NCBI GenBank assembly: GCA_028726625.1
Contig: JAQYPT010000092.1
Location: forward strand, 1 to 64,000
DNA length: 64,000 nt
Origin: Prevotellaceae bacterium
GTDB lineage: Bacteria > Bacteroidota > Bacteroidia > Bacteroidales > Bacteroidaceae
Direction: 5' to 3'
Shown here: piece by piece, positions 9,465 through 17,600 of the stretch
Layout of the letters: the number at the start of each line of letters is the position of its first letter
Numbering within the stretch: the stretch's first letter is position 1
Notes under the pieces: generated by a model
Seen by the model: only the letters and a program-made list of their open reading frames with translations
Told to the model about the DNA's origin: nothing
The model's database searches: none
Program-made: the position numbers and the translations under genes

Positions 9465-10322
9465 CTACCTTTCTTTCACGCTCACGGTGATGGTAACATG
9501 CAGGCCATCCCTATTTTCAAGTTTGTAGATTAATTGTCCTGAGGCATCCATTGGAATACTTAGTTGTAGCCAATCGTATAGATAAGTGCTGTCGCCATTT
9601 GTTCCTTTTGCTACCAGGACATTGAAAGGTGTTTCAACAGCTGCCGACACCAGTTTCCATCCACCGTTACCATATTTGATTAAGAAATTCAGTAGTTCAC
9701 CTTGTTGACATTCTACCTCAAGAGTGCTGCCAGTAACGTCCCAGCCTTTGTTGACGTCCACGATGACGTAGCGGACGATACCTCGGGTGTCGGCGAGCTG
9801 GAATGAATGTCTTCCCGGCTTGATGCTTTCGATGACCAGCACGCCATCTGGGTCGATGCCGACTTTGGCCACACCATTTTCCTGGTTGCTACGCAGTATC
9901 TTTATCTTTCCTGTTCCGAACTTGAGGCTTGGATATCTCTGTCTCACCCCATACGATTGGCTCAGGTCGTAGGTAGTGGGAATTAAGTCAGGGTGTGTGG
10001 ATTTTATTTTGATGTGTTGTGACAATCCACTCTCGTCCGTAACCTTCAGAAAGGTATAGTCGGCGATGAGTTCTACTGTCACATGGTGGTCTTCAATCGT
10101 GATTTTGGGTGCAGTAGGCGATTGGGTATCCTCACTTTCTACCGTGAACTTGCCCTTGCATTTGATTACGTCAAACGAAAATGTGAGCTGGTCTGTTGTT
10201 ACCTCCTCGGTTACAGAAATCTCTGGTGGTGTAGGGTCGCCTTCCTCAAAAGTGTCGCTGCAAGCGGCGAGGCATGCCACCACGCATCCAATGAGGAACA
10301 TTCTAAAAATCTTCAGGTTCAT
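9465..10322 (-). CDS. Uncharacterised lipoprotein with beta-rich domains
   Basis: A 285-residue protein with a lipoprotein signal (FLIGCVVACLAACSD, acylated Cys at about residue 21). The mature part is rich in alternating hydrophobic residues and Gly/Asp turns, consistent with two or more immunoglobulin-like sandwiches (TFSFDVIKCKGKFTVESED; SGQLIYKLENRDGLHVTITV). I do not recognise a family. It is convergent with the lipoprotein at 8813 and divergent from crcB. Surface or periplasmic location is inferred from the signal only. Confidence 0.7.
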   Translation of the reverse strand: MNLKIFRMFLIGCVVACLAACSDTFEEGDPTPPEISVTEEVTTDQLTFSFDVIKCKGKFTVESEDTQSPTAPKITIEDHHVTVELIADYTFLKVTDESGLSQHIKIKSTHPDLIPTTYDLSQSYGVRQRYPSLKFGTGKIKILRSNQENGVAKVGIDPDGVLVIESIKPGRHSFQLADTRGIVRYVIVDVNKGWDVTGSTLEVECQQGELLNFLIKYGNGGWKLVSAAVETPFNVLVAKGTNGDSTYLYDWLQLSIPMDASGQLIYKLENRDGLHVTITVSVKER

Positions 10323-10534
10323 ATCTCGTGATTTATGGCTTCAGCGTATTTTTTGCTTCTTTGATGATTTCCAGGCATTCTTGACATCGGTTAGAGATGC
10401 CTGTCTTACTTTGCAAAGTTAGTATTTTTGACTAAACCAGACAAATTATCAACCTAAAAACCATTTGAAGTTGAATCTACATATTTGTCTTTGTCCGTGA
10501 AGGTGCATTCAAAATGATTTCATATCTTTGCAAT

Positions 10535-10912
10535 ATGAATTTTCTACGCAGTATGTTGATGGTAGCCATGGGTGGAGCTGTGGGTTCAGCCATGAGATAT
10601 CTTACTTCTAAAGTCATACAAGATTGGCTTCCTAATGCCTTTCCCTATGGTACGTTTGTAGTCAATCTTTTGGGTTGTCTGGTCATTGGAATCCTCTACG
10701 GCCTGGTTGACCAGAACATGCTTGGTAACAACCATCTCAAACTACTCTTGATAACAGGTTTTTGTGGAGGCTTTACCACTTTTTCCACTTTCTCTCATGA
10801 GAGTTTGTCTCTCGTGCAGCAAGGTCACCTTTCGTATGCCGTTCTGTATGTGGGAGGAAGTGTTTGTCTCGGAATGCTGATGGTGCTGATTGGAATCAAA
10901 CTGACAGGCTAG
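10535..10912 (+). CDS. crcB: Fluoride channel CrcB/Fluc
   Basis: A 125-residue four-helix membrane protein that exports fluoride as an inverted dimer. Family hallmarks are GGAVGSAMRY in helix 1, the pore Asn in FVVNLLGCLVIG, and TGFCGGFTTFSTFSHE in helix 3, which holds the central Na+ site and the phenylalanine track. An earlier in-frame ATG exists at 10514, but a TATCTTTG -7-like element at 10523-10530 lies between the two, so the later start MNFLRS is preferred. I saw no fluoride riboswitch consensus upstream. Confidence 0.92.
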   Translation: MNFLRSMLMVAMGGAVGSAMRYLTSKVIQDWLPNAFPYGTFVVNLLGCLVIGILYGLVDQNMLGNNHLKLLLITGFCGGFTTFSTFSHESLSLVQQGHLSYAVLYVGGSVCLGMLMVLIGIKLTG

Positions 10913-11073
10913 CCTCCGTGCCGTCTTTTTCTGCAATTCTTGTTATGCTGCGTCTGGATGATGTTTTAGCGAAAAAAAGTGTTAAACAAAAGTTTTTCTC
11001 ACTTCTTCCTCCGTTTATCAATTTTATTTTTTACCTTTGCAGCCATAAACTTATTCGCTTTCTGTAATAAGTC

Positions 11074-11147
11074 GGACTTGTAGCTCAGTTGGTTAGAGCA
11101 ACAGACTCATAATCTGGAGGTCCCTGGTTCAAGCCCAGGCTGGTCCA
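11074..11147 (+). tRNA. tRNA with CAU anticodon (Met, or Ile2 if lysidine-modified)
   Basis: A 74-base cloverleaf: acceptor GGACTTG pairing with CTGGTCC (one T-T mismatch and one G-T wobble), D-arm TAGCTCAGTTGGTTAGAGCA, anticodon loop CTCATAA, and T-arm CCTGGTTCAAGCCCAGG. No CCA is encoded. Elongator Met and lysidine Ile2 tRNAs cannot be told apart by eye. A TACCTTTG -7 element lies at 11032-11039. Confidence 0.92.
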
Positions 11148-11160
11148 CTCTCAAAATAAA

Positions 11161-11190
11161 GGAGTTACGAAGTTCGCAACTCCTTTTTAT
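11161..11190 (+). terminator. Intrinsic terminator after the CAU tRNA
   Basis: GGAGTT-a-CGAA pairs with TTCG-c-AACTCC and is followed by TTTTTATTT, a normal Rho-independent terminator. Confidence 0.85.
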
Positions 11191-11377
11191 TTGCAATTCA
11201 ATTTAAATCTTCATCTAAAATAATAAACAGCCTGCTATATGAGCCATACACGCTAATTGGTGCATGCTTATTCCATCACGCTCAATGCCCATAAATCTTC
11301 ATAGGGTGAGGATGAGCTGCGCTAACCGTTATGTGCTGATACCATGTCGTTCGTCAAAACAGGCTTGATTGCCCTGT

Positions 11378-13126
11378 TTATTTCAGGTTGAAGTCTGCGG
11401 CCGACACCCATTGTCCTGCGAACGTGGTGCCGGTGAAGCTCGATTTGGTGGAAACGCCGTAGCGAATGGTGCCTTTGGTACTACGTATATTCTTAATCTC
11501 TACGCGGTTCCATCCATATCCCTTACTGTCGTTAGCGTCAACAATATTCTGATAATAGGTCCTGTCCGGATCGGATGAGAGCGAGTCTGCGACACCCAAC
11601 CTACGTTTGGCCTCTGCCCAGATATCCCCGCCCGTATTGCCATTGGCTGGTATCTCCACCATATATTTACGTCCATCGGCAATGGCATATACATAAGCCC
11701 CCTTGCCATTGGTGCGAGCGGCCACGCTCAAGGTATATGTGCCAGGTGTAACCTCGGTTTTCTCACGCTCCACCTGATAGCCCAACCCCCATTCAGAGTA
11801 TCCGCTCAGATAGCGCATGCCCTGGTTGCCAGTGTAATATTCTCCACTTGAAGTGTAGCGGTCCTCACGATTTGACGGAGCAACCAGCAGATACCATCCG
11901 CCCTGATTCAGGAAATCCCAATCGGTTTCGTTAATGAATACGCCATTGTGGGTGTTCTCCTTGATGTAGGCCTCATGCCTTATATCATCCATTTTCCTCT
12001 CGGCAATAGTCATTCTTGCGCCAATGGCGATACCACTGACGATGGCCACAATGAGGCTCACGGTCCACAGTCCCGCCCACATCAGGCGTTGCGGAGTACC
12101 CATTGGCATGAGTTTTTGGGTGTTGCTAAGAATTGAGTGGATGCCGCAATAAAGGGTAATGAACAGCACTCCTGCCATACCCACAACACATACGATGCTC
12201 AATGACGGACTAACCGCGTGTGAATAAAGCTTTGCAAACTCACTGTCGCCAAACAAATCGGGCATGGTCAGCAGCACGATGAGGGTGGCCAATGCAGCCA
12301 CCAAAACCAGTCCGGCAAAAATACAGGCAAGAATAAAAACGCCTTTTATCAACAGCAGGATAATCTTGAAAAAACCAGCTACGCATCCCGACGCTCCACT
12401 CCGGCGAGGTTGAGTGGTGTCGGCCTGAACGTGTTCTTCGGTCACTTCCTGCGCCAAGCTTTGTGGTGTCACATCCTTTCCTTTCATTTTCAGTCGGTCT
12501 TCGGGATTCTGTGCCACGGGTGTGATGATCGAAATCATGAAATAGATGATTACCAGCCAAAGCGGTGTCCATGTGAATGGCGTTACATGGAAGAACCTGC
12601 CAGAAGACAAAGACGTATTAAAAGTGATAAACACAAGCAACACGCAAGCCAGTCGCCACCACAAGGGGTCGCCACCAAAGTAGCGGGCACATCCAGCCAG
12701 CAGTCCGGTTATCTTCTTGTCGGTGGGGTCTCGGTATAGACGTTTGCCCGATTTTCTCAATCGTTTGAAATAGGCCACAACTTCTTCCTTCAGTCGGCTG
12801 CCCATACTCTTTTCCTCTGCCTGCTCCTCCTCTTGCATCGCTGTCCCCTCTTCTTGAGGTTCCTCCTCGACCATTTCTTTGGGATCTCCGATTCGTGTGA
12901 TGATGTCCTGCACGTGCTGAATGTTAATCGCTTCGATGCCTTGTGTCTTAAGGTCGTCAAACAGTTCAGCAATGCGGGCCTCGATGTCGTCGGCAATCTC
13001 TTTTCCATCGGGCTTATGCGCAAAATAGCTGCGCAGCGTGTCGATATATTGTTGCAACAGTCCGTAGGCGTCTTCATCGATGGCGTAAAGCCTGCCTAAC
13101 ATATTGATGGTGATATTCTTTTTCAT
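11378..13126 (-). CDS. PspC-domain envelope-stress protein
   Basis: A 582-residue multi-pass membrane protein. Residues 1-85 form a helical N-terminal segment (DEDAYGLLQQYIDTLRSYFA, IADDIEARIAELFDDL) typical of proteins paired with PadR regulators. An acidic linker (VEEEPQEEGTAMQEEEQAEE) follows, then a PspC domain around residues 125-205 (LYRDPTDKKITGLLAGCARYFGGDPLWWRLACVLL, written here in parts: KKITGLLAGCARYFG, DPLWWRL). Further membrane helices and a ~200-residue extracytoplasmic C-terminal domain of unknown role complete it. It is probably co-transcribed with the padR gene immediately upstream. Confidence 0.85.
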   Translation of the reverse strand: MKKNITINMLGRLYAIDEDAYGLLQQYIDTLRSYFAHKPDGKEIADDIEARIAELFDDLKTQGIEAINIQHVQDIITRIGDPKEMVEEEPQEEGTAMQEEEQAEEKSMGSRLKEEVVAYFKRLRKSGKRLYRDPTDKKITGLLAGCARYFGGDPLWWRLACVLLVFITFNTSLSSGRFFHVTPFTWTPLWLVIIYFMISIITPVAQNPEDRLKMKGKDVTPQSLAQEVTEEHVQADTTQPRRSGASGCVAGFFKIILLLIKGVFILACIFAGLVLVAALATLIVLLTMPDLFGDSEFAKLYSHAVSPSLSIVCVVGMAGVLFITLYCGIHSILSNTQKLMPMGTPQRLMWAGLWTVSLIVAIVSGIAIGARMTIAERKMDDIRHEAYIKENTHNGVFINETDWDFLNQGGWYLLVAPSNREDRYTSSGEYYTGNQGMRYLSGYSEWGLGYQVEREKTEVTPGTYTLSVAARTNGKGAYVYAIADGRKYMVEIPANGNTGGDIWAEAKRRLGVADSLSSDPDRTYYQNIVDANDSKGYGWNRVEIKNIRSTKGTIRYGVSTKSSFTGTTFAGQWVSAADFNLK

Positions 13127-13153
13127 AATGGCTGGTTGAATAATAAATAGAAC

Positions 13154-13483
13154 TTACTTAGGTTGTTTCAGGTAGTTGACGGTGGCGGCAATCTCACCCC
13201 ACGCCTTGTCCAATTCGCGGAGGAAAACCGCCCCTTTGTCGGTGAGCATATAGTATTTTCGCGGAGGCCCCTGCGTACTTTCCTGCCATTTGTAACTCAG
13301 CAAATGGTCGTTTTTCAGTCGCGTAAGCAGCGGGTACAACGTTCCCTCCACCACCAGCAGTTCGGCCTCCTTGAGCCGCTGAATGATGTCCGACGTGTAG
13401 GCCGACTGCTTTTCCAGCAACAACAAAATGCAGTATTCCAGCATTCCCTTGCGCATTTGCGATTTCACATTGTCTACATTCAT
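13154..13483 (-). CDS. PadR-family transcriptional regulator
   Basis: A winged-helix repressor of about 109 residues: MLEYCILLLLEKQSAYTSDI begins the helix-turn-helix, VVEGTLYPLLTRLKNDHLL is the recognition helix, and GPPRKYYMLTDKG forms the wing. Three further in-frame ATG/ATN codons lie just upstream (to 13,492); MNVDNV is preferred because it matches family starts. It heads a two-gene operon with the PspC protein, 27 bases apart. This PadR-PspC pairing is frequent in Bacteroidota, where the regulator is thought to control its membrane partner. Confidence 0.88.
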   Translation of the reverse strand: MNVDNVKSQMRKGMLEYCILLLLEKQSAYTSDIIQRLKEAELLVVEGTLYPLLTRLKNDHLLSYKWQESTQGPPRKYYMLTDKGAVFLRELDKAWGEIAATVNYLKQPK

Positions 13484-13510
13484 AATCATCAATTTTTCAA
13501 GTTGATGTCA

Positions 13511-13542
13511 CAAAAGTAGGTAAAATATAAATACCTTGCAAA
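13511..13542 (-). promoter_or_regulatory. Promoter of the padR-pspC operon
   Basis: On the minus strand TTTG (13542-13539), 20 bp, then TACTTTTG (13518-13511): a full match to the Bacteroidota vegetative promoter. Confidence 0.7.
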
Positions 13543-13817
13543 ACATAGTACTATAAGTAATTATTATATTAACTTTATTTAACTAAAAAGACGTTGTGAA
13601 TATTTATTCAGAGGTCAGAGCTCTTCCACTCAAGCGGTTGCTTGTTAGCAAAAACAATCGTTTGTTGTTCAACCCCAGTAGCCTTAAACATAATGGCCGT
13701 GTTATGCGAATGTGGTGGTGAAAAAGCCTGTTTCTTAGGGCCAGGAGAACGGTTAGAGTGCTGACAATCAGAGCATTCGGTGATGAGTTATATAGGATGG
13801 TTGCGCAAGCGCATCTA

Positions 13818-13925
13818 CTTTGAAAACCAATGTCAATGATATTGGCACCCAAAGTCATTGACTTTGGTGTCCAATTCACATGACTTTGGCGTTCAAAGTC
13901 AATGCTATTGGAAAACAGTGTAAAT
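13818..13925. repeat. Intergenic array of ~22 bp CATTGACTTTGG units (array 1)
   Basis: About four imperfect units in both orientations, including a perfect 19-base palindrome CCAAAGTCATTGACTTTGG at 13849-13867. Related arrays lie at 44729-44816 and 62424-62537. This one sits immediately upstream of the efflux-operon operator. Confidence 0.75.
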
Positions 13926-13932
13926 GAGCACT

Positions 13933-13968
13933 TTGCAACCAAGTTGCAACAAAATTTTGCTACCTTTG
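13933..13968 (+). promoter_or_regulatory. Palindromic operator and -7 box of the metal efflux operon
   Basis: TTGCAAC-CAA-GTTGCAA is a perfect 7-3-7 palindrome (13933-13949), followed by TACCTTTG at 13961-13968. Counting from the TGCAACC core (13934), the distance to the -7 box is 27 bp, the same as for the P-type ATPase at 813/840. The -7 box ends only four bases before the ATG at 13973, so the transcript may be leaderless. Confidence 0.65.
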
Positions 13969-13972
13969 CATC

Positions 13973-14389
13973 ATGATACGGGGAAAAGCTCTCATAGTAA
14001 GTCTTTGGCTGGCAATGCTCATGGTGTTGCTGGTGTTGGCTGTGCCTCATCATCACCACCTGAGCAACGTTTGTTTTGTGGAAGAGAGGTGCGAGACTGA
14101 CGGCCAAATCAATGACCGCCACACTCACCATCATTCTTCCGAACAGGAATCGCAGGCAGACAACTGTCCCGTAGAGCAAATCAGACACATTGTTAAGGAC
14201 GATGCGGATGTGCAACCCGTCATACAAGTGGCGCAGCAGCAGCCTCATTGGCTGTGCGCCAACGCTGCTGCCACGCACCCGCACGTTCATGAACTCTCGC
14301 CAGTTGGCGAAACGCCCGACCCCATCGCCCGGTTGCTTGAGGCACATGTAACCTCGAGTGGACGAAGGGGTCCTCCCGCTTTATCATAA
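13973..14389 (+). CDS. Small His-rich exported or membrane protein heading the efflux operon
   Basis: A 138-residue protein with one N-terminal hydrophobic segment (ALIVSLWLAMLMVLLVLAV) directly followed by PHHHHLSNVCF and later DRHTHHHSSE, with several Cys and His residues suited to metal binding. I recall similar short His-rich proteins (possibly DUF6769) preceding CusA/CzcA genes in this phylum; the name is tentative. A periplasmic metal-sensing or metal-buffering role is inferred from composition and position. The stop codon forms part of the ATAA direct repeat bordering the element inserted immediately downstream. Confidence 0.7.
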   Translation: MIRGKALIVSLWLAMLMVLLVLAVPHHHHLSNVCFVEERCETDGQINDRHTHHHSSEQESQADNCPVEQIRHIVKDDADVQPVIQVAQQQPHWLCANAAATHPHVHELSPVGETPDPIARLLEAHVTSSGRRGPPALS

Positions 14390-14582
14390 GGGCTGTTCTA
14401 TAAATTACCACCGTAAAGTTTTTTTTACGTCAGTCTTTTTACGTTTTGTCATCTTGTGGACTCTTTTTGGTTCAATTTGCTTGTTCGTTCAGTCGTATAG
14501 CTCGCTATACTCCTTCACTCACGAACAGATTGACCTCAAAAATAGTCTCACAATCTGTCAAATCTAATTTATAGAACCGCCC
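14390..14582. mobile_element. MITE-like element, 193 bp
   Basis: The ends are 18-base inverted repeats with one mismatch (GGGCTGTTCTATAAATTA left; the right end reads inward GGGCGGTTCTATAAATTA). ATAA flanks both sides (14386-14389 and 14583-14586), a candidate target duplication. The inside contains an imperfect palindrome around GTATAGCTCGCTATAC and no gene. It separates the His-rich gene from the RND gene and may affect expression of the latter. Confidence 0.75.
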
Positions 14583-14663
14583 ATAACCCATTGTTTTTAT
14601 CGAGTGGCAGAGCAGTTGTTAACAGCTGTTCCGCAGTAAGTCGTACATGTTCATACTAAGGTT

Positions 14664-17600
14664 ATGATTAACAAGATTATCTATTTTTCCATTCAACATA
14701 AATTTCTGGTGGTACTCCTGTTGGCGGCCATCATCGGCGGCGGAGTGTATTCACTGCGAACCATCAACGTAGACTCCACGCCCGACATCACAAACAACCA
14801 GGTGCAGGTCATCACGGTTTCTGAAAATCTCTCGACGGCCGACATCGAGCAGTTCGTCACCTACCCCGTTGAGTTGGCCATGTCCAACCTGCCCGGCGTT
14901 GAAGACATCCGTTCCATCTCACGCTTCGGCCTGTCTGTGGTCACCATCGTTTTCAAAGAAGACATGGGCACCTACCTGCCCCGCCAGCTGGTGCAAGAGA
15001 AGCTGGAAGAGGTGCGCGAGGACATTCCGGAGGGATTCGGAACGCCCGAGATGGGTCCCATCAGTACGGGACTGGGCGAGATTTTACAATACACCCTTGT
15101 TCCCAAAGACACCGCCCGTTACAGTACGCAGGAGCTGCGCACCATTCAAGACTGGATAGTGAAGCGCCAGCTGTCCATGATTCCGGGCGTGGTGGAGGTC
15201 AACTCGTTTGGCGGAAGCATCAAGCAATACGAGGTGGCCCTCAACCCCCAGCGGCTCAACGCCATGCGCGTGAGCGTGGGCGAGGTGTACGAAGCCCTGA
15301 AAAAGAATAACGTCAACACGGGCGGCGCCTACATAGAGCGCGACCACATGGCCAGCTTCATCCGAGGCGAAGGACTGGTGAAGTCGGTTGACGACATTGA
15401 GAACATCGTGGTGAAGAATGTCAACGGTACCCCTGTCCTCGTGCGTGACGTAGCCGACAAGGTGGGCTTTGGCTCGCAAGTGAGGTACGGTGCTTTCACG
15501 CAAGACGGTCATGAGGCCGTCGGGGGCATGATCATGATGCTCAAGGGAGCCAACTCTGACAAGGTGGTCAGGGCGGTGAAGGAGCGCATGGAGAGCGTCA
15601 GAAAATCGCTGCCCGACGGCATCGACATCAAACCTTTTCTCGATCGGTCCGACCTTATCGAGCGTACAACGAGCACCATCGCACGCAATTTGACAGAAGG
15701 CGCACTCATCGTGATATTCGTGTTGGTGCTGTTGTTGGGAAGTTTGCGCGGAGGTGTCATCGCCGCATCGGTCATTCCACTGTCCTTACTGTTCGCCCTC
15801 ATCATGATGCGGCTCTTCGGCGTGAGCGCCAACTTGATGAGTCTGGGGGCCATCGACTTTGGAATTATCGTCGATGGAGCGGTGATTATCGTGGAAGGCA
15901 CGGTGTTCGAAATGGAGAAAAGAATCAGAAAGCACAACCAACTGGGACGGGGCGGCATGAACGCCGTTGCCTTCGAGGCCGCCTCTTCGATGATGCATTC
16001 GGCCTTCTTCGGTCAGCTGATTATTCTCATCGTGTTCACCCCCATCATCTTTCTCTCTGGCGTCAGCGGTAAAATGTTCTCGCCCATGGCCTACACCTTC
16101 TCGTTCGCCGTACTGGGAGCCATCATTCTGTGTCTGACGTATGTGCCGATGATTTCATCTTTGCTCATTCGTCCACTGAGCCACCAGGGCGGATGGATGG
16201 CGCGGATGGAACGCCGCTTGCAGCGCGTGGGCAACCGTGTGACGGGGCGCATCATACATGTTTATCACCCACTGCTGTTGTATGCCCTGCGTCATAAAAA
16301 GATGGTACTTGTTTCTGCCGCTGCTTTGTTTCTGGCTGCCGCATTCGCTTTCACGCGGATGGGAGGCGAATTTGTGCCTGAACTCGATGAGGGCGACATC
16401 GCCATGCAAACCTTCCTCCGCCCCGGCAGTTCGCTCTCGGAAAGCATCAAGCGCGAGGGAGAGGTGGAACGCCTGCTGCTTCAGAGCTTTCCGGAAATCA
16501 AAACCGTATGCGCACGCATTGGGGTGGCCGACATACCCACCGACCCGATGGGGTTTGACTACACGGACAGCTTCATTATCCTGGAAAAGGATCGTAGCAA
16601 ATGGACATCGGCCAAGACCAAAGAAGAATTGATAGAAAAAATCAAAGACAAATTGCAAATCCTGCCGGGGCTCAACTTCTCGTTCTCACAACCGGTGGCC
16701 CTCCGTTTCAACGAGCTGCTCACGGGTGTGCGCGAGGATGTGGCTGTGAAACTTTATGGCGACGATCTCGACAAACTCGGCGAACTGGGTGAGCGGATGG
16801 TGAGCATCATCAGTAGGATAGAGGGAGCCGAGGACGTAACCCTTGAGCGCACGGACGGACTGCCGCAGATTACGGTGAAGTACGACAGGCAGCGGGTGGC
16901 GCAATACGGTTTGCACATCGATGACCTCAATGCCTATGTCAGCAGCGCATTTGCCGGAAGTTCGGCAGGGTCGGTGTTTGAGGGTGAGAAACGTTTTGAC
17001 CTTGTCATCAGGCTCTCTGACGCATACCGGAAGAGTATCGATGACCTGCGCCAACTTTACATACCGCTGCCCAGCGGGGCACAGATACCCTTGAGCGAGG
17101 TGGCACAAATTGATTATGAGTCGGGGCCCATGCAGATTTCCCGCGAGCAAACCTCGCGCAACATCTATGTCGGGGTGAACGTCAGAGGACGGGATGTGCA
17201 GTCGGTTGTGGATGAGATACAGGACAAACTCGATCAACAACTGCGCCTGCCGGCTGGCTATCGGTTGGCGTATGGCGGTGAGTTCCAGAAACTTCAGGAG
17301 GCCAAGAATCGCTTGATGATTGTCTTGCCCATCGCCCTGCTCCTGATTTTCGTGCTACTTTATTTCGCCTTAAAATCGTTCAAGCAGAGCCTCATGATTT
17401 ACATGGCGGTTCCGCTGGCCACGGTCGGCGGCGTATTGGCCTTGCTGTTGCGGGGCATGCCCTTCTCCATCTCGGCCGGAGTGGGTTTCATCGTCCTCTT
17501 CGGAGTGGCCGTACTCAACGGTCTGGTACTCATCAATCGTTTTAATTCGTTAAAGAAAGAAGGTATGAACAACATCAACCGCAGAATCATCATGGGTACG

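Noticed and set aside
10440-10534. Fluoride riboswitch before crcB
   Set aside because: The conserved pseudoknot consensus was not seen, and the -7 box lies almost at the start codon.
13818-13925. CRISPR-like array
   Set aside because: Units are about 22 bp in direct tandem without unique 30-40 bp spacers, and no cas genes are in the window.
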